This document shows positions 6,868 through 13,764 of a stretch of DNA of 21,071 nt, in pieces. Below the pieces are notes generated by a model, which had not been told where the DNA came from, did no database searches, and saw only the letters and a list, made by a program, of their open reading frames with translations. This stretch comes from a virus: IMG/VR virus record IMGVR_UViG_3300050821_003885, positions 1 through 21,071 of that record. One strand, written 5' to 3'. Numbering within the stretch: position 1 is the first letter of the stretch; each line of letters starts with the position of its first letter. A program made the translations under genes and the position numbers.

Positions 6868-7043
6868 AATGGAATTTCTGCCCCTGGTGTGGGCACCGTA
6901 TCTATCAGCACAGCATCTCTGGTTGCACCCACACGTTCATCACGATGAAGACTGAGTGGATTGACGGTTTCAACCGGCGCAAGATCGAGCCGTGTGACTG
7001 CACGACGACGCACGAGTTCCTTGAGCAGGTGCGCGGTGACTGA
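6864..7043 (+). CDS. 59-residue zinc-ribbon protein
   Basis: ATG at 6864 overlaps the previous stop (ATGA). The product begins MKWNFCPWCGHRIYQHSISG and later has CTHTF and CDC, giving five Cys and several His suitable for one zinc site. It ends FLEQVRGD. The opening CPWCGH is a standard zinc-ribbon knuckle. The gene is short but tightly packed between two good genes in the same direction, which supports it. The family is not known. Confidence 0.7.
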   Translation: MKWNFCPWCGHRIYQHSISGCTHTFITMKTEWIDGFNRRKIEPCDCTTTHEFLEQVRGD

Positions 7044-7215
7044 AATTAACGAAGACGACATCGTGCTTGACGAGCCGTACCACTACTCGTTCTTCAACTT
7101 CCGCGAGAAATGCCCGAAATGCGGGAATGACTGGCACGGTCTGGCGAACTACAAAGTCCACCCTCCATGTCCGGGGCCGTTCAACGAAACCGTGATCGTC
7201 AAAGGAGTCGACTGA
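7036..7215 (+). CDS. Zinc-ribbon protein with CPxC-xxx-WHGL motif
   Basis: GTG at 7036 overlaps the previous gene by 8 bases. The 59-residue product contains EKCPKCGNDWHGL then a loop with PPCPGPFN. The CPxC-x3-WHGL signature recurs in many small actinophage proteins and again in the gene at 7552 of this window. Its C-terminal end carries AAAGGAG, the ribosome site for the next gene. The function is unknown. Confidence 0.7.
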   Translation: MTEINEDDIVLDEPYHYSFFNFREKCPKCGNDWHGLANYKVHPPCPGPFNETVIVKGVD

Positions 7216-7448
7216 TGAGCAACTTCGTGACCACATGGCTTGAACGCAGCGAAGAATTGTACGCACAAGGTACGTACGACGGCGCGACGGCGGCTGCGCT
7301 GATCGGTTTGCTGACCTGGCTGGCGGCTGAATGGGTTACAGACGACGAAACAGATGACCAAGAGCCCCCAGAGTGTGAACAGCCGCCCTGGTGTGAAGAG
7401 CGCCGTCAAGCTGATCAGCTTGAACGGCTCGTATGGGATGCGCAGTGA
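7215..7448 (+). CDS. 77-residue hypothetical, possibly membrane-associated
   Basis: Start at 7215 (MSNFVTTWLERSEELYAQGT) chosen because AAAGGAG (7201-7207) lies 7 bp upstream and the ATG overlaps the previous stop (TGATG). A moderately hydrophobic helix (TAAALIGLLTWLAAEWV) is followed by a strongly acidic, Pro/Cys-containing tail. It may be a peripheral or single-pass membrane protein. No family is recognised. It overlaps the next small gene. Confidence 0.7.
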   Translation: MSNFVTTWLERSEELYAQGTYDGATAAALIGLLTWLAAEWVTDDETDDQEPPECEQPPWCEERRQADQLERLVWDAQ

Positions 7449-7548
7449 AATGCGTCGACTCCAAGAGTGGTTGATCGTGATTTTCACATGGTATGCACTC
7501 GTTTTGTGTGTATGTTGCGGCATAGCTGTGTCGATCGCTTACGGGTGA
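7438..7548 (+). CDS. 36-residue single-pass membrane peptide
   Basis: ATG at 7438 lies within the end of the previous gene; ATG at 7450 is an alternative. After a short charged start (MRSEMRRLQEW) comes one long hydrophobic stretch (LIVIFTWYALVLCVCCGIAV) to the end. The basic N-terminus and hydrophobic C-terminus predict a cytoplasmic N-end. Coupled overlap and the next ATG starting 4 bp after the stop support it as a gene. The role is unknown. Confidence 0.55.
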   Translation: MRSEMRRLQEWLIVIFTWYALVLCVCCGIAVSIAYG

Positions 7549-7551
7549 AAA

Positions 7552-7722
7552 ATGTCCGGCGACGAGTACGAGATCAGCGACACCGAGTTAAGGGAAGCGT
7601 CTATCAGGGCGATGTGGAAGAGTAGGGATGTGCTATGGAATTTTCACCCAAGATGCCCTATCTGCAACGAGGAGTGGCATGGACTCCCGATCCCTGGATG
7701 CCGCGGAGAGTACAACCGGTAA
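7552..7722 (+). CDS. Second WHGL-type zinc-ribbon protein
   Basis: A 56-residue protein starting at ATG 7552. The N-terminal half is acidic (MSGDEYEISDTELREASIRA). The C-terminal half contains RCPICNEEWHGL and CRGEYNR, matching RE-KCPKCGNDWHGL and CPGPFN of the gene at 7036. The two are likely paralogues. An overlapping frame from 7635 exists, but this one is favoured by the motif match and the tight junction with the upstream gene. Confidence 0.7.
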   Translation: MSGDEYEISDTELREASIRAMWKSRDVLWNFHPRCPICNEEWHGLPIPGCRGEYNR

Positions 7723-7871
7723 TCATCAGCGACACCGACAGCGAGGCGTGGTGTGAACTGATGCAGGTGATCAGCCAGCTTCGGACGAGCGGGATGGTTG
7801 AACGCCCTAGCACAGGCGACTGGCGTGGCATTAAGACAGTGACGCGATGCGCGAACCCGAAGTACTTGTAA
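7698..7871 (+). CDS. 57-residue hypothetical protein
   Basis: The frame continues past the stop of the previous gene with IISDTDSEAWCELMQVISQL and ends CANPKYL. ATG 7698 is the closest start and gives a 25-base overlap; ATG 7635 is possible but would overlap most of the zinc-ribbon gene. No strong ribosome site is visible. The helical, acidic sequence looks real, but start and function are uncertain. Confidence 0.5.
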   Translation: MPRRVQPVIISDTDSEAWCELMQVISQLRTSGMVERPSTGDWRGIKTVTRCANPKYL

Positions 7872-7957
7872 AACGTCTCCGCGACTGGGTGTGGCAGAAA
7901 ATAGCCGACTTCGCTGTCGTTGTTTACGAAGGAACGCACCACACACCTGCGATGTAG
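7847..7957 (+). CDS. 36-residue hypothetical peptide
   Basis: ATG 7847 overlaps the end of the previous frame. The product (MREPEVLVKRLRDWVWQKIA then DFAVVVYEGTHHTPAM) has an amphipathic helix and a short beta segment. It is the last gene of the small-gene train before the terminase leader. Its support is position and sensible composition only. Confidence 0.4.
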   Translation: MREPEVLVKRLRDWVWQKIADFAVVVYEGTHHTPAM

Positions 7958-8070
7958 AATGACGGATTCATCGGGTTTCCGGGTTTTTGTCGTAAGCTAT
8001 AGATGGCGGCATTGCTGGGCTATTTGAACGCCCCACGCCATTCTGATATTTCAAAGGGGCATGTGAGTCT
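7958..8070 (+). promoter_or_regulatory. Terminase leader with weak promoter and hairpin
   Basis: The only sizeable gap in the rightward train. TTTCCG (7976-7981) and TATAGA (7998-8003), 16 bp apart, make a weak promoter. An imperfect hairpin follows, with ATGGCG (8003-8008) pairing with CGCCAT (8036-8041) and an inner GGGC/GCCC. AAAGGGG (8053-8059) is the ribosome site for the terminase. The transcription claims are inference. Confidence 0.35.
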
Positions 8071-9702
8071 TTGACGACGGCACTCATCGACGCTCCGCTT
8101 CTGCTCGGGTCTGAAGTACCGCGGATCTTCACCGCGCCGTTGCGTGAGCTGACCGATGACACTACTGACGGGTTCGCTGCGATAGCGTTCGCTGAAGAGA
8201 TCATGGGTTTGCGGCTCTTCCCGTGGGAGAAGTGGCTACTCATACATGGGCTTGAGCTGCTGCCTGACTGGACGTACCGCTTCCGTACGGTGATCGTGTC
8301 AGCGGCCCGTCAGAACGGGAAAACGCTGATCCTGGTTGTCTTAGCTCTGTGGCATATGTACGCCAAAGGATCCCGCACGGTTCTTGCTACAGCCCAGGAT
8401 TTGGGTAAAGCCGAAGACACGTGGGCTGCGGCCGTTGAGTGGGCTCAAGAGAACGAAGAGCTGAACGATCTCATCCGCAAAGTGGTTCTAGCCCATCCTA
8501 AGCGGCTTATGGTGATGAACCCGCAGATAGAGAAAATCTGCGAATACCGTGTCGCGACAGCCTCCAGACGGGGTCCTCGCGGGTTCACCGGGGATTTCAT
8601 TCTCTTGGACGAGCTGCGCGAACACCAAACGTGGGACACATGGGCTGCGATCACGAAAACGATCATGGCGCGGCCGAAAGCGCAATGCTGGTGCTTCTCA
8701 AACGCCGCTGATGCTCTCGGGGTTGTTCTGCGGTATCAGCGCGCTTCAGCGCACCGCAAGTTGAATTGGCCCGACAACGACGAGGCGATGCAAGCACCCA
8801 CACTGGGTGACACCGACCCTGCTGTCGAAGAGTTGCTGTCGAGCTACAAAAACATCGACGTCGGCTGGTTCGAATGGTCAGCCCCGCCGAAGGCGTCACG
8901 AACTGATCGTGAAGCATGGAAGTGGTCGAATCCCAGTATGAACTGGACGTCGATCGAACCGAACTGCATCACCGATCGTGCGATCGCCCACGCATTGGCT
9001 ACTGACCCTGTCGACGTGTTCGACACCGAAGTGTTGTGCCGTCAGATCAACACCGCGTCTGGCGGGCCGTTCCCCGAAGGTGCGTGGGAGGCGTGCAGAG
9101 ACGACATGGGCGGCCTGCTTGTCGCAGGCAAACGCTCAGCGATCTGCATTGAGATAAGCACCACACGAGCTGCTGCGATGATCGCTAAAGCGTCACTCGC
9201 TGATGATGATGTCGCTGTTGTCGGAATTGCTGATCAACAACCCGGCACGGACTGGATAATCCCTTGGCTTCACGCGAATCGTCGCAGCTACAACGGCATC
9301 GTGGTGCGCGTCGGCGCGGGTTCTCCCGTGGCGTGGCTCGCGCCGAAAATCGAAGAGGCCCGGCTTCCGCTGATCGAATGGAAACCGGGCGAGGTTTCAC
9401 CGGCGTTCAGCCAGCTCTACGACCGTGTCAGCGGCCTGCAACCGGCTGACGCGGACCATCCGCAGCCGTGGATCCGTCGGACATTGAAACACTTGACTCA
9501 CCCCGGTCTGGATGTGGCGGCGTCGACAGCGGCGGTGAAATATTTAACCGGAGGAGCGTGGATCATCGACGTGAACAGCAGCCCGCACGACGTCGCCCCG
9601 CTGTACTCATCCACAGGCGCGGTGTGGGGACTCGGACAGCTACCTGACGACGGCCCGTCAATGTACTCAGGTCCAGACGCGCCCGAGGTGTTCGTGATAT
9701 GA
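8071..9702 (+). CDS. Terminase large subunit
   Basis: A 543-residue protein, the ATPase and nuclease that packages DNA into the prohead. TTG at 8071 is used, with AAAGGGG 11 bp upstream; the nearby ATG and GTG run into stops. Residues 77-85 are SAARQNGKT (Walker A, here with the R-x-N-G-K-T form), and FILLDE (176-181) is Walker B. CFSNA (208-212) fits the coupling motif. The C-terminal nuclease half begins around AICIEIS (357-363), where the first acidic residue is Glu rather than the usual Asp. The length is normal for the family. It overlaps the next gene by ATGA. Confidence 0.93.
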   Translation: MTTALIDAPLLLGSEVPRIFTAPLRELTDDTTDGFAAIAFAEEIMGLRLFPWEKWLLIHGLELLPDWTYRFRTVIVSAARQNGKTLILVVLALWHMYAKGSRTVLATAQDLGKAEDTWAAAVEWAQENEELNDLIRKVVLAHPKRLMVMNPQIEKICEYRVATASRRGPRGFTGDFILLDELREHQTWDTWAAITKTIMARPKAQCWCFSNAADALGVVLRYQRASAHRKLNWPDNDEAMQAPTLGDTDPAVEELLSSYKNIDVGWFEWSAPPKASRTDREAWKWSNPSMNWTSIEPNCITDRAIAHALATDPVDVFDTEVLCRQINTASGGPFPEGAWEACRDDMGGLLVAGKRSAICIEISTTRAAAMIAKASLADDDVAVVGIADQQPGTDWIIPWLHANRRSYNGIVVRVGAGSPVAWLAPKIEEARLPLIEWKPGEVSPAFSQLYDRVSGLQPADADHPQPWIRRTLKHLTHPGLDVAASTAAVKYLTGGAWIIDVNSSPHDVAPLYSSTGAVWGLGQLPDDGPSMYSGPDAPEVFVI

Positions 9703-10037
9703 CCGCATTTCTCGGAGCCCCACCGCCGCAGTACATTATCCCCGTGACACTGGGCGGGGATTTCACGTTCACCCTGGTCCGGGAAGACTCTGACTCCAAC
9801 CCTGTTGACTGGGATGGTGTTCTGACGATGACCGTCGACATCGTGAAAACGCAGCCAGCCCCGATCCTGGCCGCCGTCACAGGAAACCAAGCCGTCTTCT
9901 ACATACCTTCTGGTATGTGCGATCAGACGCACTCGAACAGCACGATATGGCAGATTGTATTCGCCGACCCCGACACAGGGACGAACGTCCCCGTCGCCGT
10001 CGGATACTTCGCCCGCTACGACGGAAGCGCAATGTGA
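9699..10037 (+). CDS. Beta-sandwich protein, LtfC/Gp6-like possible
   Basis: A 112-residue protein coupled to the terminase by ATGA. The sequence is almost wholly beta-strand in pattern: LGGDFTFTLVREDSDSNPVD, LTMTVDIVK, AVFYIPS, IWQIVFAD, AVGYFARYDG. It resembles the small beta-sandwich proteins found near head genes in actinophages. No signal or membrane segment is present. A virion accessory or connector role is likely from position; the family name is tentative. Confidence 0.6.
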   Translation: MTAFLGAPPPQYIIPVTLGGDFTFTLVREDSDSNPVDWDGVLTMTVDIVKTQPAPILAAVTGNQAVFYIPSGMCDQTHSNSTIWQIVFADPDTGTNVPVAVGYFARYDGSAM

Positions 10038-10177
10038 GCGCGATCGTGATCGAACCCGACAGCTCTGTCGTCGTGGTTGTTCCTATGCCCGCCTCTCAGA
10101 CGATCGTGCTGAGCGACACCGTTGTAGCTGTGGTTGTCGTTCCCGATCCACCTGGTTTGACGCTGCAAGTTGTGTAG
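10034..10177 (+). CDS. 47-residue valine-rich hypothetical protein
   Basis: GTG at 10034 overlaps the previous stop (GTGA). The product is dominated by two similar valine-rich strands (SSVVVVVPMP and TVVAVVVVPDPPG) ending LTLQVV. The two halves look like an internal repeat. The pattern suggests beta-strands, perhaps complementing the beta-sandwich protein encoded just upstream. No known family is recognised. Confidence 0.55.
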   Translation: MSAIVIEPDSSVVVVVPMPASQTIVLSDTVVAVVVVPDPPGLTLQVV

Positions 10178-10186
10178 TCTATTTGA

Positions 10187-10369
10187 ATGACAATTTGCGC
10201 TATCTGCGACGGCAAAGGTTTCGTGAAAGCAGCCCCGATCTCCACCCTCGGAGAAACATCCCTGCATGGTGTGGTTCCTGTCAGCAGGAATCTTCACCGA
10301 CGCGCGCTCTGGCGCAGCTCTGTGCACGCACCGTGCTGGGTGTGCGGCGGTAAAGGTGAAGCGCTGTGA
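10187..10369 (+). CDS. DnaJ-type zinc-knuckle small protein
   Basis: A 60-residue protein from ATG 10187, 9 bp after the previous stop. It contains two CxxCxGxG-like knuckles, CAICDGKGF near the start and CWVCGGKGEAL at the end, the signature of DnaJ-type zinc ribbons, separated by a 40-residue loop. In actinophages such proteins are common and unassigned. It overlaps the next gene by GTGA. The role may be in protein folding or binding; this is inference. Confidence 0.7.
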   Translation: MTICAICDGKGFVKAAPISTLGETSLHGVVPVSRNLHRRALWRSSVHAPCWVCGGKGEAL

Positions 10370-10755
10370 CTATCGCGACACCGAGAAGCGTCGAACTGCA
10401 CTGGATGGTCAGCGGACGCTGCGAATGCGCAACGACGATCATCGGTAACTACACCCCAGAGTGTGAGCACTGGACTGAGTGCGAATACGGGCGTCTCGGA
10501 GACAACGCGCAAGGCGACCCCCGCAAAGGGCTCGAAGATCTTCTGCTCGCCCCGCTTGAGTACGTGCTGAACCTCCTCGAAACGAAAATGCCCGTGATGT
10601 CCCCAGCGGGCGGGGCGAACAGCGTCACCCAGTCGCTCGACGGCAAAATCTATGCGCATATCGACTTCGGTGGTGTCACGACGTCGTATGAGCTTGAACC
10701 CGCCCACTACAAAGGCGAACCGGATGTTTTCATGATCGGGCGGCGAGTCAAATAA
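10366..10755 (+). CDS. 129-residue hypothetical protein
   Basis: GTG at 10366 overlaps the previous stop. The N-terminal part has scattered Cys (GRCECATTI, PECEHWTECEYG) that may form a zinc site; the C-terminal part is mixed alpha/beta (LLAPLEYVLNLLETKMPVM, HIDFGGVTTSYELEPAHY). It shares its TAATG junction with the next gene. The family is not recognised. Confidence 0.7.
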   Translation: MTIATPRSVELHWMVSGRCECATTIIGNYTPECEHWTECEYGRLGDNAQGDPRKGLEDLLLAPLEYVLNLLETKMPVMSPAGGANSVTQSLDGKIYAHIDFGGVTTSYELEPAHYKGEPDVFMIGRRVK

Positions 10756-10919
10756 TGCACAGCTGGCTTTCTGCATTACCCGATCCTGATGGGTGCTGGT
10801 GCAAGACAGACCCTCCGCGTTGCCCGAACATGGGGCATCTGTGTAACTGCCCCGGGTATTGCATAGCGAACAGCAACTGCCCGAAACATGGGTTCACCGC
10901 AGAAATCATCCAGACATGA
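10755..10919 (+). CDS. 54-residue cysteine-rich protein
   Basis: ATG 10755 overlaps the previous stop (TAATG). The product has seven cysteines in about 35 residues (GCWCK, RCPN, LCNCPGYC, NCPKHGF), enough for two metal sites or disulfides. Its stop lies within the start of the next gene (ATGA). It has no signal peptide, so intracellular zinc binding is more likely. No family is recognised. Confidence 0.65.
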   Translation: MHSWLSALPDPDGCWCKTDPPRCPNMGHLCNCPGYCIANSNCPKHGFTAEIIQT

Positions 10920-11182
10920 GCTACAGAAGAAACCTGATCAAGAAAGCTGTACGCCAACGCTTCGTGATCATGGGAACGACAGAAGGACCGTTCTCAGGGG
11001 TGCTGGTTGAGTACGACCACACCCACTGGATTTTCGAGAACTGTAAGACTGTACCTACGAGAAACGACCAACCAAGCGAAGAACTACCCGGGAGGGTATG
11101 GGTGAAGCACGCCTGCAACCCACCTCCGTTGTTACAGGAAATAACGGCAGACGCACGCGAGACCTTGGGAAGGGAGATCTAA
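10916..11182 (+). CDS. Small LSm/SH3-like barrel protein (tentative)
   Basis: Start at ATG 10916 (MSYRRNLIKKAVRQRFVIMG), overlapping the previous stop by ATGA. The 88-residue product has a short helix followed by strands typical of a small barrel: FVIMG, FSGVLVEYDHTHWIFENC, GRVWVKHAC. This pattern is seen in LSm-like small phage proteins near terminase and portal genes. Its 3' end holds AAGGGAGAT (11171-11179), a strong ribosome site with no gene now following it. It converges with, and overlaps by 4 bases, the HNH gene. Confidence 0.65.
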   Translation: MSYRRNLIKKAVRQRFVIMGTTEGPFSGVLVEYDHTHWIFENCKTVPTRNDQPSEELPGRVWVKHACNPPPLLQEITADARETLGREI

Positions 11183-11658
11183 CGGTCGGCGTCGTTGTGA
11201 GTAAATAGCTCGCAACGCTTCGCGGTGACAGCCTCTTCAGCCTCTGAGACAGTGTTGAAGGTCCCTGCATAGAAAGTTTCTCCGTAGTGACATACCATTG
11301 CCCACCAACGCCCTGTTGGTAGCTGGTAAACCCCCCTAACCCCGGATTTACTTTTCTGACGCGCGCCAGTCAAGTTTTCCAGATTCTGCTTTCTGGTTGC
11401 CGGACGCAAATGAGACGGGCGCACGCATCTTCGGACATGGCAGACATGGTCTAGATCAAATCCGAGGGGAATTGTTTTCCCGGAAAGTTCATATGCGACG
11501 CGATGGGCGGGATTTCTCTTTCCACCGATTGAGAAGTACCCATATCCACGGCTCGTGGAAGCCATCCACATCCAGCATCTTGTACCTAGTCTAGGATGCA
11601 CCGGCCCGTTCTTATCAACTTTCGACCAGAATCGCAGCTCCAGAGGAGAATCCGTCAT
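11179..11658 (-). CDS. HNH endonuclease with AP2 DNA-binding domain
   Basis: A 159-residue minus-strand protein. Residues 69-95 contain LDHVCHVRRC, PSHLRPAT and a late Asn (92), the D-H...C...C...H...N pattern of HNH_3 nucleases. Residues about 105-152 (SGVRGVYQLPTGRWWA, FYAGTFNTVSEAEEAV) form an AP2-type DNA-binding domain. This architecture is typical of free-standing homing endonucleases. It faces against its neighbours between a small-gene train and the portal, as expected of a mobile gene. No clear ribosome site lies upstream of its ATG. Confidence 0.92.
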   Translation of the reverse strand: MTDSPLELRFWSKVDKNGPVHPRLGTRCWMWMASTSRGYGYFSIGGKRNPAHRVAYELSGKTIPLGFDLDHVCHVRRCVRPSHLRPATRKQNLENLTGARQKSKSGVRGVYQLPTGRWWAMVCHYGETFYAGTFNTVSEAEEAVTAKRCELFTHNDADR

Positions 11659-11687
11659 GACACAAGCTTATCTAGGGTTGTGATTAG

Positions 11688-13163
11688 TTGATCACGAACA
11701 GCGGAGCCTACCATGCGCTGGCCCCGCAAGCTTTTGCGGAGACAAGCCCGCAGTTCTACGAATCATACCACGTTCCCCGTCTCGGGTATCCGCTTGAGAC
11801 GGCGTTCGCGTCTTACGGTCAGCTATACCGCTCGCAGTTGTGGGTACACGCCGCGGTGAACAAGGTCGCGAACTCCGTCGCCCGGTTGCCGATCAAGATC
11901 TGGGACTACGACGACACTGAGACGAAAACCCTCGACAAGACATCTCCGTACGCGAAGCTGATGCGACGCCCGTGTGTGACGATGCCGAACTATGCGTTCA
12001 AGCAGTGGATTGCTGCGACGATCGAAATCTACGGCGAAACGTATCTGCTGAAGTTGCGCGAGGGCAGGGGATCGCAGGTTACTTCGCTGCTGCCGATGCA
12101 CCCGAGTATGACGATGATTCACCGTGATGAGTACGGTGTTGAGCTGTATCGCTTCCTGGGGCGTCCGAATGAGATGTTCACCGAAGCGGATGTGATCCCG
12201 TTCCGTCTGTACAACCCCGACACGAGTATGCGGGGGTTGTCGCGTCTCGAAGCGTTGCGTTCAACGTTGATGGAAGAGGATTCTTCCCGCCGGGCGATGC
12301 AGGCGTGGTGGCAGAACCGCATGCGGCCCAGCATGATTCTGCGCGCGAAGCGCGAACTCGGAAAAGACGGCAGGGAGCGTCTTGAGCGCGCCTTGTCGTC
12401 ACGGCACGGCGGTTCGGGGAACACCGGCCGGGCGATCATCCTTGAGAACGATGAGTTCGAAGAGCCGAATCTGATTCAGTCCAGCGCTGAGGATATGCAG
12501 TATATTCAGGCGCGTCAGCTCGCACGTGAAGAGGTGTGCGCAGGCATGGATCTACCCCCGACGGCGTTGCAGGATATGACGCGCGCAACGTTCTCGAATG
12601 TGGTTGAAAATCAGCGTTCACTGTACCGCGACTCGATCACCCCGCGCGTGGAGTTCATCGAATCGGTGTTCGACTACTACGTCGGTAGTATCGAGTTCAA
12701 CGGCGATAAAGAAGCCAAATTCGACATGAAGCACGTCATGCGAGGCGACTGGGAGAAGCGCGCCGCAGCGCACGCGCAGATGGTGCAGACTGGCGTCGAA
12801 GAGCTTGCCGAGGCTCGCGAAGATATGGATCTACCCGACGCCGGGCCTCTATCACACCAGTTGTACGCGCAAATGCAGATGGTGCCACTAGACCCGAAGG
12901 CCAGGGCGGCTCTCATGCCCCCTCCCGTCGCGCCGCCTGTCGCGAAACCGATCGCCTCGTCTAACGCGCCTGCTGCGTCGTCGAACACGAACAACACCGA
13001 GAAACCCGCGTCGACTAATGTGCAGAAGTACATGCGCGACATCAGCGGCCTGATCGGGCGTAACCATAATCTTGCGGATGCGGCTGAGATTATGGTGCGT
13101 AAGACGGGGGATCGCGACGGTGTGAAAGAGGCGTTTGAGTTCCTGCTGGATCGTCAACTCTAG
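11688..13163 (+). CDS. Portal protein
   Basis: A 491-residue HK97-type portal; it forms the dodecameric channel at the head vertex through which terminase pumps DNA. TTG at 11688 follows an in-frame TAG directly, so it is the earliest possible start; a weak AGGG lies 12 bp upstream. Recognisable parts are SQLWVHAAVNKVANSVARLP near residue 45, VIPFRLYNPD, and the stem/crown region around REEVCAGMDLPPTALQD. The C-terminal 80 residues include a Pro/Ala/Asn-rich linker (PPPVAPPVAKP) and a final helical segment. Confidence 0.92.
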   Translation: MITNSGAYHALAPQAFAETSPQFYESYHVPRLGYPLETAFASYGQLYRSQLWVHAAVNKVANSVARLPIKIWDYDDTETKTLDKTSPYAKLMRRPCVTMPNYAFKQWIAATIEIYGETYLLKLREGRGSQVTSLLPMHPSMTMIHRDEYGVELYRFLGRPNEMFTEADVIPFRLYNPDTSMRGLSRLEALRSTLMEEDSSRRAMQAWWQNRMRPSMILRAKRELGKDGRERLERALSSRHGGSGNTGRAIILENDEFEEPNLIQSSAEDMQYIQARQLAREEVCAGMDLPPTALQDMTRATFSNVVENQRSLYRDSITPRVEFIESVFDYYVGSIEFNGDKEAKFDMKHVMRGDWEKRAAAHAQMVQTGVEELAEAREDMDLPDAGPLSHQLYAQMQMVPLDPKARAALMPPPVAPPVAKPIASSNAPAASSNTNNTEKPASTNVQKYMRDISGLIGRNHNLADAAEIMVRKTGDRDGVKEAFEFLLDRQL

Positions 13164-13191
13164 AATGTGTACGTCTCCGCGAAAATAAACG

Positions 13192-13754
13192 TACAGTACG
13201 AAACCGTCACGGGCATGCCGGGGATATTGTCACCGACATGTCCGTGACGGTGAGTGTTGAATGCTCGTCTATGTCGCATGGTTTGATCAGATCTGACGTG
13301 AAGAGCAGCGTCCCTGTTTTCGATCTGACGGCGATGCTGTTGTAACTCCCTTTGGGGAGGGTTTTCTTCCATTCGACTTCTGCAAGATGTATCGCGTTGT
13401 TTTCAACCAGCATTTCTGTTGTACGCGGCTGTGGAACCTCAACATCACGGTAGCGGGTGTTCGTTGGTGTGAAGAGTTCGCTCCAACCGCAGAACTTTCT
13501 TCCTGCGTCGTAACTGACCCCTTCGTCTGTGTAGTCGCGAATGGTTCTGACTAGGCCGCCGTACAGCCCGAACGGGTAGATACGCGGGCCTAGGAAGTAC
13601 GTCCAGCTGTTCGCGCTAACCCATCCTTTGTACCAGCGCGTATATGTGGGTTCTTCGTACGTTTCCCGCATGACGGGGAAGATATTGACGCGGGCGTCGT
13701 TGATGAGGTGCTTCAAGTTCAATCCGTTCATGTCAATAATACTACAGTACGAAA
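13192..13754. repeat. 12-bp direct repeat flanking the minus-strand gene
   Basis: TACAGTACGAAA is found at 13192-13203 and at 13743-13754. The first copy is 3 bp from the stop of the minus-strand gene and 28 bp after the portal stop. The second lies between that gene's start and the DUF732 start, its GAAA forming part of the DUF732 ribosome site. The two copies enclose exactly one gene. Confidence 0.8.
13207..13731 (-). CDS. Minus-strand accessory protein, unknown function
   Basis: 174 residues from ATG 13731 (MNGLNLKHLINDARVNIFPV). The open frame runs much farther upstream, but that part lies over the DUF732 gene and is noise. The protein is rich in aromatic residues and beta-strands (WYKGWVSANSWTYFLGPRIY, AEVEWKKTLPKGSYNSIAV, GTLLFTSDLIKP), soluble, with no signal peptide. 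TAGTAT (complement of 13739-13744) lies 7 bp before the ATG, fitting a leaderless -10 promoter. Opposite orientation inside a rightward head operon, with flanking repeats, marks it as a moron-type insertion. No family is recognised. Confidence 0.7.
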   Translation of the reverse strand: MNGLNLKHLINDARVNIFPVMRETYEEPTYTRWYKGWVSANSWTYFLGPRIYPFGLYGGLVRTIRDYTDEGVSYDAGRKFCGWSELFTPTNTRYRDVEVPQPRTTEMLVENNAIHLAEVEWKKTLPKGSYNSIAVRSKTGTLLFTSDLIKPCDIDEHSTLTVTDMSVTISPACP

Positions 13755-13764
13755 GGCTGGGCGG

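Noticed and set aside
7635-7722. Upstream extension of the 7698 gene
   Set aside because: It overlaps the zinc-ribbon gene at 7552 whose motif matches the gene at 7036; only the part beyond 7698 is kept.
7960-8028. 22-codon open frame in the terminase leader
   Set aside because: Very short, no ribosome site, and it overlaps the proposed promoter and hairpin; a leader peptide cannot be excluded but is not supported.
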